64,000 nucleotides of DNA from NCBI GenBank assembly GCA_017993835.1, contig JAGOLX010000022.1:25175-89174 (forward strand), read 5' to 3'. This DNA is from Phycisphaerae bacterium. Lineage in GTDB: Bacteria > Planctomycetota > Phycisphaerae > Sedimentisphaerales > Anaerobacaceae. The position numbers and the translations under genes were made by a program. Of this stretch, positions 44,033 to 54,615 are shown one piece after another (position 1 is the first letter of the stretch; each line of letters begins with the position of its first letter). Under the pieces are notes generated by a model, which saw nothing but the letters and a program-made list of their open reading frames with translations, was not told where the DNA came from and searched no databases.

Positions 44033-44070
44033 AAAGCCATCCGTAGTTCCGAGTCATCACTTGCCGGTCT

Positions 44071-44125
44071 CTGGAAAATGGAGAGTTGGGCCTGCTTTGG
44101 GTAGGCCCAATTCTCCATTTTCCAG
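44071..44125 (-). repeat. 23-bp stem hairpin between gspE and gspF
   Basis: Arms 44071-44093 and 44103-44125 pair over 23 positions with one G-T wobble around a 9-base loop. No T-run follows on the minus strand, so it is not a typical terminator. It sits 12 bases after the gspE stop. Confidence 0.7.
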
Positions 44126-44136
44126 AAACCCCTTCA

Positions 44137-45831
<1,695 letters not shown>

Positions 45832-45868
45832 ACGTTCATCAGGTCCATCAAGAGGCGGTTTCCATTCA

Positions 45869-48800
45869 TCACTGCACGTCGAGCACCTTCGGCGGATCGA
45901 TGGGCTTGGGGTTCACGCCCGGCCAATCCTGGTACCCCTGAAACTCCATCTCCTGTTTCTCAAAGGCCATTCGGTGCTTATCGGATATTTCCGTCAAGCC
46001 CTTCATCCCCTGTCCCATCCCTGCCTCCGGACGAATGATCTCAGCCTTGACGAACACGTACAGTCTGCTCTGGCTGCCCGAGTTGTTGATGCTGCGGAAC
46101 AGGCCGCCGATGAGGGGAATGTCCCCCAGGATCGGCACTTTGCCGCCGCCCTTGGTCTGGTTCAATTTAACCATGCCGCCGAGGATGATCGTGCTGCCGT
46201 CGGGCACGGTCACGTTTGTCAGGATCTCACTGGAGGTGGTGTCCGGCGGGACCTCGGAGGTTGCCATTTCGCGAAAGTCCGTGCGGTTCAACAGGATGTT
46301 CAGGCCCAGCATGTCTCCTTCGCTGATGTGCGGCGTGATGGTCAGCTCGACTCCTGCCTCATAGTCCTGGTAGTCGGTCGAAGTCTGCACCAACTGGCTC
46401 CCCTCGGAGGGCAGGGAACTCGACGTGATCTTGACGTAGGTCTTCTCCTTCGTGTTGATCGTGCCTTCCTGGTTGTCGTTGACCAGAATCTTCGGCTTGG
46501 CCAGCACGCGTCCGTAGTTCTTCGATTCCATCGCGCTCAACAGAGCGTTGATATGGTTGTCGCCGTAGAAGCCGGTGAAGGTCCCGCTGTCGGACTGCAG
46601 TTCGGTGAAATGCCCCTTCTCGGGCTGCGCCGACGTCAGGGCGTTGATGATGCCGGAGGTGCTCGTCAGACCCGTCGCGCTCTGGACCAGATTCAGATCG
46701 TAGACGAACTCATCGGTCTTGCTGACCTCCACGAGCGTCACGTCGATCAGCACCTGAGGCCGGCGCTTGTCCAACTGCTTGACCAGGGTCTGAATCCACT
46801 CCTGGTTCTTCTTGCTGGCGTACACGATCAGGGAGTACGTATTCGGATCGGGAACGATCGCGATTTCTTCCTGCCGCTTCGTGACCACCTTCTCGATCTT
46901 GCCGTCCTTGTCCTGCGTCTGCTCCGTCGATTCCTCGATCAGAGACTGGAGGATCTCCGCCAGGTGATCCGGCGAGGAGTTCTCCAGCGGGTAGATCTTG
47001 TACGGGATTTCCTCGAGATCCATTTCGCTATCGACGTAGCTGATGATGGAGGCGATCTTCGCGTGCTGCTCGGGAGTGCCGTTGACCAGGAGCGAGTTGT
47101 TCGACTCGACCACGACCACCTGCGGCTCGCTCACGAGCCCTTCTTCCGTCAATTCGGTGCCCATCGTTGCGGCCGTTTCCGCGGTCGCCGCCTGCTGCGG
47201 CGTCCGGGCCTGGGCCGGAGTCTGGCCCGTGATCCGCGAGGGACTCTGCGACGACCGCAGGGAAGCGGACGTCTCGGGCAGCTTGTGGATGATGCCCAGC
47301 TCCTGCAGCTTGTGGGCCACCTCCTCGGCGTCCACGTGCTTGATGCGATAGAGCTGGAGAGCCTGGAGATCCTGCTGCTCGATATCCAGGGCATCGACCA
47401 GCTCTTCGACCGTCGTCAACTGCTCGTCCTCACCGATCATGAGGATGCGGTTGGTCCGTTCGTCGGCGTCAAGATACACGCCGGGCTTGGGTTGTTGCTG
47501 AGTACTCTGACCCGCCCTGGCGGCTGCCGCGCGGGCGGCCGTCTGCGCCGCCCGGATCTGGGCTAGTCTCGTGCGGTAGGCAACGTCGGACTCGCCCGGC
47601 TGCTTGGTCGGCGTCGACGTATCGGCCGCATCCGACGAAGTCCCGATGGTGACCGACACGTTCTCCAGTTGCTCGGCCAACGCCTTCACCTTGTCCGCCA
47701 GCGTCTTGGCCATCGTGTAGCGGAGCTGGCGATAACGGAACCTCCTCGGCACGCCGGGCTGATCCACCAGATCCAGCAAATCCTCGATCCTCGCCATACG
47801 ATGGGCGTAGGCCGTGACGATCAGTTTCTTGCTCTCCGTCACCGGCGTGATGCTGATCGCCAGGTCCATGCCCTCGATCAGATTCTTGGCGCTGTCGCTG
47901 TCGATGTGTTTGAGTTTGAAAACCTGTTGGACGACGGCGTTGCCCAGTTGGGCCGACGTCCCGGCGGTCGTCACCAGCTCGGGATCCAGCTTCTTGGCGT
48001 CCATCTTCGGCATCACCCTCACGATATTGCCCTTGTGTCGGGTCATGACGAGGTCTTTGTCCTGCAAGGCCGCTTCGAGCAACAGGTACAGGTCCTTCTT
48101 CTTCATCTGCCCTTTGAGCCCGCCGTTGAGCTTGAGGGTAACCTCGCCGCTCACCTTGGCGGGATCGTACAGGTAGCTGAGGTTCAGATGCTTGCCCGCC
48201 AGGTCCAACAGATCGATCACCGGCAGTTTCTCCGGCAACGTCAGATGGATCACCTCGTCCCCGTTCGCCGGTTCGCCCGACACATGCGCCGGCGTCTCCG
48301 ACCACGTCGGAGGCTCAAGCTGGGTAGTGACTTTCGATGCACTCATCGGCTGCGACAGCGATTTCGGCTCGATCTTCGGCTCCGTAATGCGATCCGTGCT
48401 GGACGGGACCGCGTCCTCCGCCGGGAGACTGTTCCCATCAACCACAGGCTCCGCTGCCGCCGGCTCGCCTGTCAACTCATCCTCGGCAGGCTCGGGGGAA
48501 TCCTCCGACAACGTGTTCGCATCCGGCGGCGCGCCGACCTGCGAAAGACCCTCGGGAATAGGCAGTTCCGTCTCGTTCGGGTCCGCAACGGGGGACGTCG
48601 CGAGCGATGTCCGACCTGCTTGTCCGTTCGCGCGGCGCAGCGCTTCGATGGCATTCGCCTGCCGACGCATTTCTTCCAGCTTCTGCTGGATCTGCTTGGT
48701 ATTCATGGGTTTCCGCGGCGTGGCGGCGTTGGCTTCATCCGTCCTCACTTCCGCCAGGCCCTCAGGCTGTCCGTCCACCATCGATTCGAGCATGGCGGTG

Positions 48801-49393
48801 GACAGGACGGTCTCGACGCGTGGGGTAACGGCGGGGTTGGCGACGGCTTTGCGCTGCGTGAGCACCGCCGGACCCAGCTCCAGGGCGACGCGAACGTCCT
48901 GCAGTTGCATCACCGGAGCGATGATCACGACGTTTCCGTTGTGGACATCGACGATGGCCCTCATCTTGCTCTTGTCTCGCGGCGGATTGGCGAAGGTCCC
49001 AATGCAGATGCCGCCGACCGCCTGCGCGATCGCGCTGTTGGACGCCATCGCCGGCCAGGCGGGTCCGACCTCTCGCACGTCGAACTCGGTCCGCGTGTCC
49101 ACCAAGTCCAGGACGGCCAGAGCCTTCTGCATTTCGCCTTCATTGCCCGTCAGGAGCAGGGTATGGGTGTCCGGAAGTCGGGAGACCGTGGTGCCGATCC
49201 GCAGCCGGGTCAGGAAGTCCCTGCCTCGTTCCGGCGTGATGTTGTTCACGGTCACCGGAACGATCTTGTGATGCGACGTGTCGGGGATGTTGCCGTCCTG
49301 CGCGAGCAGAGACCCGCCGGACAGCAGCAGAACACCCAGCACAATCGCAACACGCAAGTGACGTGGTTCCTTTGGGAGGGCATGTCTTTCCAT
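45869..49393 (-). CDS. gspD: Type II secretion outer-membrane secretin GspD, unusually large
   Basis: 1174 aa, against about 650-750 in Proteobacteria. ATG 49393 is chosen for GAGGT 8 bases upstream. After a signal peptide come an N-terminal domain, a long low-complexity linker (residues about 190-390), N0-type domain (IHLTLPEKLPVIDLLDLAGKHL), several N1-type repeats with further linkers (Ala/Gln-rich about 600-640 and 700-750), and the secretin core from about 890. VPDGSTIILGGM...GGKVPILGDIPLIGGLF is the secretin signature. It forms the outer-membrane channel. Confidence 0.94.
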   Translation of the reverse strand: MERHALPKEPRHLRVAIVLGVLLLSGGSLLAQDGNIPDTSHHKIVPVTVNNITPERGRDFLTRLRIGTTVSRLPDTHTLLLTGNEGEMQKALAVLDLVDTRTEFDVREVGPAWPAMASNSAIAQAVGGICIGTFANPPRDKSKMRAIVDVHNGNVVIIAPVMQLQDVRVALELGPAVLTQRKAVANPAVTPRVETVLSTAMLESMVDGQPEGLAEVRTDEANAATPRKPMNTKQIQQKLEEMRRQANAIEALRRANGQAGRTSLATSPVADPNETELPIPEGLSQVGAPPDANTLSEDSPEPAEDELTGEPAAAEPVVDGNSLPAEDAVPSSTDRITEPKIEPKSLSQPMSASKVTTQLEPPTWSETPAHVSGEPANGDEVIHLTLPEKLPVIDLLDLAGKHLNLSYLYDPAKVSGEVTLKLNGGLKGQMKKKDLYLLLEAALQDKDLVMTRHKGNIVRVMPKMDAKKLDPELVTTAGTSAQLGNAVVQQVFKLKHIDSDSAKNLIEGMDLAISITPVTESKKLIVTAYAHRMARIEDLLDLVDQPGVPRRFRYRQLRYTMAKTLADKVKALAEQLENVSVTIGTSSDAADTSTPTKQPGESDVAYRTRLAQIRAAQTAARAAAARAGQSTQQQPKPGVYLDADERTNRILMIGEDEQLTTVEELVDALDIEQQDLQALQLYRIKHVDAEEVAHKLQELGIIHKLPETSASLRSSQSPSRITGQTPAQARTPQQAATAETAATMGTELTEEGLVSEPQVVVVESNNSLLVNGTPEQHAKIASIISYVDSEMDLEEIPYKIYPLENSSPDHLAEILQSLIEESTEQTQDKDGKIEKVVTKRQEEIAIVPDPNTYSLIVYASKKNQEWIQTLVKQLDKRRPQVLIDVTLVEVSKTDEFVYDLNLVQSATGLTSTSGIINALTSAQPEKGHFTELQSDSGTFTGFYGDNHINALLSAMESKNYGRVLAKPKILVNDNQEGTINTKEKTYVKITSSSLPSEGSQLVQTSTDYQDYEAGVELTITPHISEGDMLGLNILLNRTDFREMATSEVPPDTTSSEILTNVTVPDGSTIILGGMVKLNQTKGGGKVPILGDIPLIGGLFRSINNSGSQSRLYVFVKAEIIRPEAGMGQGMKGLTEISDKHRMAFEKQEMEFQGYQDWPGVNPKPIDPPKVLDVQ

Positions 49394-49848
49394 CGTTTCA
49401 TACCTCGTATCCAAGTGACCCCTGCTCCATTACTTCGACAACTGCACACGGCAATACTTCAATGGATGGGATTGCCGAAGCCTCCGTCCCGAGGGAACAG
49501 GTACTATGCCCGCGGGACAGACAAAGCGAGACTACGGCACCATCTGATTAGTCAGACAGAATTGACGGGGAAAAGTTCCCGCTATGCCCACAAAAAACGT
49601 GACCGCCAGTATTGGCGGCCCCGGCGGGCACGCTGGCCGTAGTCATTGCAGGGCTGTTGAGTTCTATGGCGCCTGTGGTCGAGAGGACAATCCCGTCTCA
49701 TAATCCCGAACACAGACGGAAACTGACGCCATGCATCGGGACGCAGACGGCGGACACCTTCCGGACAGTCCATAGACAGCTTCCGCCATCCATGTGCTGT
49801 GTTCCAGGGGGCTTGGAACGAAGCGCAGCGGAGGGTCCGAGATAGTCT
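49394..49848. other. 455-base gap between gspC and gspD
   Basis: No gene is supported. On the minus strand a hairpin (CCGCCA ATAC TGGCGG, 49618-49603) is followed by a T-run (49597-49592), a possible terminator for the gspC unit. gspD would then need its own promoter, for which I found only weak candidates. Confidence 0.45.
49592..49620 (-). terminator. Candidate terminator after gspC
   Basis: Stem CCGCCA/TGGCGG, extended by a G-T and a G-C pair, with 4-base loop; TCACG then six T on the minus strand. It is 230 bases after the gspC stop. Confidence 0.5.
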
Positions 49849-50811
49849 CTAGTCTTTCGGCGGCCGAGCAGTATTCAGCTTTCTGATGAATTCTCGCGTC
49901 GGCGGCTCGGGCCCTCGTTCACTCTCACCGGTCGTCTCGCCACTCAGGTTTTCCAGATTCCTGGCTTCCTCCGGGCTGACGCGAGAGGACTTGAATTCGG
50001 AAATCAGTCTCTCGACCGCCGCAGCCCGATTTGCATCGGCGCCGACACCCTCCCCAGGGACGCCACGCAGTTTCTTCAAGCTGCTTGCCAGGTCACCCAA
50101 CGCCCCCTGCTCACTCAGAGTCAGGCGGCCAGCACCATGGGGAGCCACCCGATTGGGCATCCGCGGCCGGCTCGGCGGAGCATCGACAGCCCTCACCTCA
50201 ATCGGCTCCGGTGTCGCCGCAGCATCGCTTGGGAGAACCTCCCCATCGGCTTCGAGGAGGCTGACCCGATCCGGCACGACCTCAACGAACAGCACCGTGT
50301 CGCGACGTCCATCGGAACAAACGATGGAGTCCTCGCGGATCTCCTTGATGACATCGTGCCCAACCTCGCTGCCGCACTCGACCCACTGGCAGGTGTTGTC
50401 CACAAAACGGATGTATGCGAAGGAAGAACCGGGATTCGAGGGCGAATAGGACGTTCCCAGGAGAGTGAACTTCTGCGAACCGGCTGGAGGCGACTTGGCC
50501 GTTGTCGTGCCACGGCCTGTCGGGGGCGCCTTCGGGGCCTCCGCCACGGGCGGAGCCGGCGGGTCGATAATATCCTTGAAGGATTCCGCCTGCTTCACGA
50601 GCGGCGGGGTCGTGTCTGGACCGACCTGGTCATCGCCGGTGTGCTGGCTCTGGAACCGGTCTACGGCCCCAGGCGCCGTGATGATCTTGTCCATCTTCTC
50701 GTTGCGGCTGTCATCCAGTCGAATCAAGGATACCGGCCCGAGGAGCGAAGCCAGAATCACCCCTGCGAACGCCACTGCCGCCACCCCGGTTATGCGCAAT
50801 GTCTGAATCAT
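49849..50811 (-). CDS. gspC: Type II secretion GspC-like inner-membrane protein
   Basis: 320 aa. AAGGAG lies 7 bases before the ATG. One N-terminal membrane segment (residues about 8-28), a Pro-rich linker, then the homology-region domain typical of GspC: KFTLLGTSYSPSNPGSSFAYI...VGHDVIKEIREDSIVCSDGRRDTVLFV (read in parts). GspC links the inner platform to the secretin. The C-terminal third is a charged linker; no PDZ or coiled-coil domain is obvious. It starts 15 bases after the cytochrome gene, so it is in that operon and not directly attached to gspD. Confidence 0.82.
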   Translation of the reverse strand: MIQTLRITGVAAVAFAGVILASLLGPVSLIRLDDSRNEKMDKIITAPGAVDRFQSQHTGDDQVGPDTTPPLVKQAESFKDIIDPPAPPVAEAPKAPPTGRGTTTAKSPPAGSQKFTLLGTSYSPSNPGSSFAYIRFVDNTCQWVECGSEVGHDVIKEIREDSIVCSDGRRDTVLFVEVVPDRVSLLEADGEVLPSDAAATPEPIEVRAVDAPPSRPRMPNRVAPHGAGRLTLSEQGALGDLASSLKKLRGVPGEGVGADANRAAAVERLISEFKSSRVSPEEARNLENLSGETTGESERGPEPPTREFIRKLNTARPPKD

Positions 50812-50826
50812 AGAGACACTCCTTGC

Positions 50827-52197
50827 TCAGTCTTTGACATTGCCGGCGGCAGCAGGTTCCCTCCAATGCACAATTTTTTGCATGTACTCGTCTTCGTGTC
50901 CGGCGTAGCCGGTGCTCTTGTCCGGCGTGTGGCAGTCCAGACAGGTCCATTGCGGCGGCCTCGTGACCTTGACGCCGTTTGTCTGGGCGTGTTCGGAGCC
51001 CGGCCCGTGGCAGGCCTCACATCCAACGTCTTTCAGGTGCGGCGTCTTCTCCTCGGAGACGTAGCCGCCTTCATATTCCAGCCCGACCACATGACAGATC
51101 ACGCATTCGGGATCGCGATCCGAGCCCACCTTCTTGAGCACGCTCAAAGCACCGGCGTGGGCCTTTCCACTCCATTCATCGTACTCGTACTCATGGCAGC
51201 GCCGGCAATCCTCCGACCCTGTGAATGCCAGACCGTCGGGCAGGGGTATACGGGGGTACTTCTGCAGAAGACCCGCCTCGCCAACCAACTCCTGGTATTG
51301 CCGGTAGAGCAGAGTGAGAGCGGGATCGTCCGGAAGATCTGCGGCAACGGGGATCGCGTCGAATCGCAGGGTCGGTTCCCCCCGGCCCGCGCCAACTGCG
51401 ACCTGCAACCGGCAGATATGCCGCCCATACCGGCCTACCGTAACAACAAGGGGCTTCGCTCCCTTGTCGCTCAACAGGTGCGGTTCATCGGCATCCGATG
51501 GACAGACGACACAGTCGATTCCCCGGACCGAAGACAGGATTCTGTCAAGCGAATCGCTGTCGCAATTGCGGAGGATCAGAATATCAATGGTCGAGGGCGC
51601 GTCGGTGCCGTCCAGCAGCGCAGCGGCCTGTTCCGGAGGCGCCAGACGCGGGTCGAACAGGGCAACTCTGACGTCAACTCCCCGCTCCGGAAACCGCTTG
51701 AGGAACACGCCGGAGACAGCATCGCCATCCTTGAGAACATCGAAAGCCCCTGCCTGGCCGAGAGACAGTCCCAGTTGCTCCGCGAGCGCCTGGTCCTGCC
51801 CCGTCAGACAGACCAGATCGTAGTCCAGCAGATCCAGTGCTTCGAACAAGATGCGGGACTTGATGAGATCCTGCTCCCCATCGTTGGCGGCCAAGTTGCC
51901 GGTGTCGATGACCAGCCGAGCGGACGAAGGGAAGCCCTTGAAGATCGCAGGGCGCTTCTCCAGACCGCCGAGTTGGCCTCCGGAGCAGCCGCAGGGTCGC
52001 AACGAGCCCAACTCGTTTCCGGTCAGGAAGACGGCCAGATCCCAGTCCGGTTGTGCAGGCCCCCCAGGCCGGACCGGCTGGGAAGGGCACGATAGACACA
52101 GCAGAGCGCAAACAATTGCTACAAAGAGAATTGCATTCCCTCTGCGCCTGGCTGAGCGATGTCTGTCGCCGGAGATTCCACGAGCATCCGACCCCAC
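50827..52197 (-). CDS. Lipoprotein with UshA-like domain and tetrahaem cytochrome c554-like domain
   Basis: 456 aa from GTG 52197 (GGAG at 9 bases). The hydrophobic signal ends in LCLSC, a lipobox. Residues about 50-310 resemble the metallophosphatase half of UshA-type 5'-nucleotidases, with the redox-looking motif PCGCSGGQLGGLEKR; relatives carry selenocysteine at a Cys of this motif (general knowledge). Residues about 335-440 have four C-x2-C-H haem sites: CRRCH, CVICH, CEACH, CLDCH, as in cytochrome c554. A periplasmic electron-transfer role is inferred. It is flanked by a DUF1573 lipoprotein (6-base gap) and gspC. Confidence 0.87.
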   Translation of the reverse strand: MGSDARGISGDRHRSARRRGNAILFVAIVCALLCLSCPSQPVRPGGPAQPDWDLAVFLTGNELGSLRPCGCSGGQLGGLEKRPAIFKGFPSSARLVIDTGNLAANDGEQDLIKSRILFEALDLLDYDLVCLTGQDQALAEQLGLSLGQAGAFDVLKDGDAVSGVFLKRFPERGVDVRVALFDPRLAPPEQAAALLDGTDAPSTIDILILRNCDSDSLDRILSSVRGIDCVVCPSDADEPHLLSDKGAKPLVVTVGRYGRHICRLQVAVGAGRGEPTLRFDAIPVAADLPDDPALTLLYRQYQELVGEAGLLQKYPRIPLPDGLAFTGSEDCRRCHEYEYDEWSGKAHAGALSVLKKVGSDRDPECVICHVVGLEYEGGYVSEEKTPHLKDVGCEACHGPGSEHAQTNGVKVTRPPQWTCLDCHTPDKSTGYAGHEDEYMQKIVHWREPAAAGNVKD

Positions 52198-52203
52198 TGT
52201 GAT

Positions 52204-53451
52204 CTACTCCGCCGCATAGAATCCGCGGAACGGGATGGACAGCGTCTCCCCGTCCTTGATCTTCACTTCGAGCATGTCGGCGACCGGACCCTTCTTGTCG
52301 CGCCGTTTGGCGGCGGCGGTCGGATCCTGCCCGTCCCGCGAAGAGGCCGGGGCACCCTGCTCGTCGCCGAGTGCAGGCGGGGTGATCTCGATCCTCAGTT
52401 GGTAGCGGTCCCCCACTTTCTTTTTCTCCACGAGCTTCATGTACCCCTTCTGAGACGAGACCGACTCGATTTCGAACTCATCGCGATAGTTGCTCAAGAT
52501 CCAGACATCTCGTTCCATGGGCTGTCCGGGACGGATATTGAAGACCATCACGTGGGCAGGATTCACCGTGAACTCGGGCAGGACGTCGTAGAGCAGGCGG
52601 ACGTTGCCGCACTCCGGATGGGTCAGGTCGATGCTGACGACGCCCCGGACGTTGCGCTGGAGCTTCGTCATGTCCGCCTGGGGTTTGAGCACGAACTCCG
52701 TCGCTCGACTATTGGGATCGAATTGGGCCGAGATCGAATTGGCGGTGGACTTGAAGCTGGCAATGGAGAACGGCTTGCCGTCCAGGCTGCGAATCGTGAT
52801 GGGACCGCAGCCGGCGTTCTCTTGGTTGAGGAACAACCTGAGCCTGGCGGGGTCCGTCTCGACACGCCGGACAACGGACGCCTTGATCGTCAACGACACG
52901 AGCTTGTGGTCGGGGTCATTCGTCTCCATGCGGATATCGCGTTTGAACGAAAGCGGGGTCGATCCGGTCACGTACGTGAACTCCAGGGTCCCCTTCTCGC
53001 CCGGCGCGTACTCCTGGCCGTCTTTCACACCACGAATCATGACTCCGCAACAGCCATGGACTCTCCCGATCACCAGCGTGTCCTGGCCGCTGTTGACGAA
53101 GGTGAACCCGCTGGACACCTTGCTGTCTGTCCCGATCTCCCCGAGATCGAGGACGGGCTTTTCCACGGTGATCCTCGCCGATGTGGCGCTGTCGGTCGGC
53201 CCCGTCTCACTGGCGGCGGGTACCGTCTGATCTGCCTGGACAGCGTCCGTCGCCGCCGGACTGGTGGGCGGCGCGGCCTGATCTGCCCGGACGGCGTTCG
53301 GCTCGTTCTGAATCGCCGGGCCTTCGTCCTTCGCGACCTCGGTATGGCACCCCATCAGAACGGCGGCCAAGCCGCAGGTCAACACGAGCCGCGCAGCCAA
53401 TCGCATCCCGTGTCCGACGAGCCCCCCTTGAATTGCGTACTCCCTACTCAT
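52204..53451 (-). CDS. DUF1573-like lipoprotein (415 aa)
   Basis: ATG 53451 with GGGAG upstream. The lipobox is AAVLMGC. After a Thr/Ala/Pro linker, the first domain has the DUF1573 pattern: PVLDLGEIGTDSKVSSGFTFVNSG...VHGCCGVMI (residues about 95-145), an Ig-like fold. A second similar domain follows with PITIRSLDGKPFSI...HPECGN. The C-terminal stretch is Lys/Asp-rich and ends SIPFRGFYAAE. Proteins of this kind are common in Planctomycetes and Bacteroidetes; the function is unknown. It has its own promoter and is 6 bases from the cytochrome gene. Confidence 0.82.
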   Translation of the reverse strand: MSREYAIQGGLVGHGMRLAARLVLTCGLAAVLMGCHTEVAKDEGPAIQNEPNAVRADQAAPPTSPAATDAVQADQTVPAASETGPTDSATSARITVEKPVLDLGEIGTDSKVSSGFTFVNSGQDTLVIGRVHGCCGVMIRGVKDGQEYAPGEKGTLEFTYVTGSTPLSFKRDIRMETNDPDHKLVSLTIKASVVRRVETDPARLRLFLNQENAGCGPITIRSLDGKPFSIASFKSTANSISAQFDPNSRATEFVLKPQADMTKLQRNVRGVVSIDLTHPECGNVRLLYDVLPEFTVNPAHVMVFNIRPGQPMERDVWILSNYRDEFEIESVSSQKGYMKLVEKKKVGDRYQLRIEITPPALGDEQGAPASSRDGQDPTAAAKRRDKKGPVADMLEVKIKDGETLSIPFRGFYAAE

Positions 53452-53505
53452 ATGCACTCCCAAATCAGACCTTGACTCTGAATCGGTCTTTGGCGGTACC
53501 GGATT

Positions 53506-53534
53506 ATTGTACCTCGGGGCATCTTCACAAGCAA
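53506..53534 (-). promoter_or_regulatory. Promoter of the 53451 gene
   Basis: Minus strand TTGCTT (53534-53529), 17-base spacer, TACAAT (53511-53506). It is nearly the same as the promoter of the upstream paralog and overlaps that gene's 3' end. Confidence 0.6.
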
Positions 53535-54058
53535 GCGGCTCCCCGCCGGCCCGGATGCCCCCTGTGGGACTGTTCGGCCGCGTAGAACCCCCGGAACGGG
53601 ACGGACAACGTCTCCTCGTCCTTGGTCCTCACTTCGAGGACATCCGACACCAGTGCGCTCGCGGCAGCTTGCTGGGCAGCAGCAGCGGCGTTCTCTTGTC
53701 TGAGGAACAGGCGGAGCCGCTCAGGGATCACCTCCGCCCGCTGGACGACGGAGGCCTTGATCTTCAGCCTGGCTTTCCCACTGCTGACGAAGGTGAACTT
53801 GCCGGAAAGTGTCTTGCTCGTACCAACCTCGCCCAGTTCAACGACAGGGTTCTCAAGAGTGATTTTCGCCTCCCGGCCTTGAGGAACCGGTTCCGCCTGG
53901 ACGGCCTCCTGCCCTGGCTGAACCGCCGCAGGCTCTTTCTTCGAGGCCTCACCCTGGCAGCCCACCAAAGACACGGCCAGCACGCAAGGCAGCAGGAACC
54001 GCAAATACGCAATTCCCCACCGGGTAGAAGTCCCCCAAGTCGCGTATCTTCCACTCAT
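53525..54058 (-). CDS. Shortened paralog of the DUF1573 lipoprotein
   Basis: 177 aa with lipobox VSLVGC. It matches the neighbour at both ends (VVELGEVGTSKTLSGKFTF; IKASVVQRAEVIPERLRLFL; then SDVLEVRTKDEETLSVPFRG) but lacks about 40 residues including the GCCG motif and about 150 residues of the second domain. The joins are in frame. The C-terminus runs past the shared FRGFYAAE end by 15 residues into the next promoter. Probably a tandem duplicate with internal deletions, perhaps no longer functional. Confidence 0.72.
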   Translation of the reverse strand: MSGRYATWGTSTRWGIAYLRFLLPCVLAVSLVGCQGEASKKEPAAVQPGQEAVQAEPVPQGREAKITLENPVVELGEVGTSKTLSGKFTFVSSGKARLKIKASVVQRAEVIPERLRLFLRQENAAAAAQQAAASALVSDVLEVRTKDEETLSVPFRGFYAAEQSHRGHPGRRGAACL

Positions 54059-54115
54059 CTGTACACTCCCAAATGCGAATTTGATTCAGAATCCGTCTTT
54101 GGCGGGCCTGGGTTC

Positions 54116-54144
54116 ATTGTACCTTACGGTGTTTCGGCAAGCAA
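54116..54144 (-). promoter_or_regulatory. Promoter of the shortened DUF1573 paralog
   Basis: Minus strand TTGCTT (54144-54139), 17-base spacer, TACAAT (54121-54116). It shares the downstream motif CCGCCAAAGAC and TTTGGGAGTG with the 53451 promoter. Confidence 0.6.
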
Positions 54145-54192
54145 CAAGTGCGACATCAGGACAACAAAAGGCCCGGAAGCGGAAGATTCCTG

Positions 54193-54220
54193 TTGAAATC
54201 CGGTCACAGGACGGTAGAAT
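54193..54220 (+). promoter_or_regulatory. Promoter of rpmE-prfA
   Basis: TTGAAA (54193-54198), 16-base spacer, TAGAAT (54215-54220), about 35 bases before the rpmE start. Confidence 0.55.
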
Positions 54221-54253
54221 TCATGGTTTCGAGATTGTTTGGGAGTCATAGGT

Positions 54254-54484
54254 ATGAAGGATAAGATCCACCCGAAGTACAACAAGGTCATGGTTCGCTG
54301 CGGCTGCGGCAACACGTTCGAGACGCGGAGCACCGCTGAGGAGATCCACGCGGAAATCTGCTCGATGTGCCACCCGTTCTACACGGGCAAGCAGAGGTTC
54401 ATGGACACGGCCGGACGTATCGAGCGGTTCCAGAAGAAGTACGGCACCTCGTACATGAAGAAGGCCAAGGAAGAACAGCAGTAG
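54254..54484 (+). CDS. rpmE: 50S ribosomal protein L31
   Basis: 76 aa; start MKDKIHPKY at 54254. It is the zinc-binding (C+) form with Cys16, Cys18, Cys36 and Cys39 ([20 protein letters not shown]). The C-terminal helix [11 protein letters not shown] is typical. It is followed by prfA, an order seen in many bacteria. Confidence 0.96.
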   Translation: MKDKIHPKYNKVMVRCGCGNTFETRSTAEEIHAEICSMCHPFYTGKQRFMDTAGRIERFQKKYGTSYMKKAKEEQQ

Positions 54485-54615
54485 CTGCGTCCCGTCGTCG
54501 ATCAGGCTTTTGCTCCTGCGACCATGGGAACAGGGGCTTGTGTCATGCTGGAACGACTCAGGGAAAGCCGCCGGGGACCATCCGTCGCGGCTGATTGCGC
54601 CTTCGCGTGGTATTC

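Noticed and set aside
47669..49642. Plus-strand ORF of 657 codons
   Set aside because: Antisense to gspD; Arg/Leu-rich with no recognisable domain, while the minus strand encodes a clear secretin.
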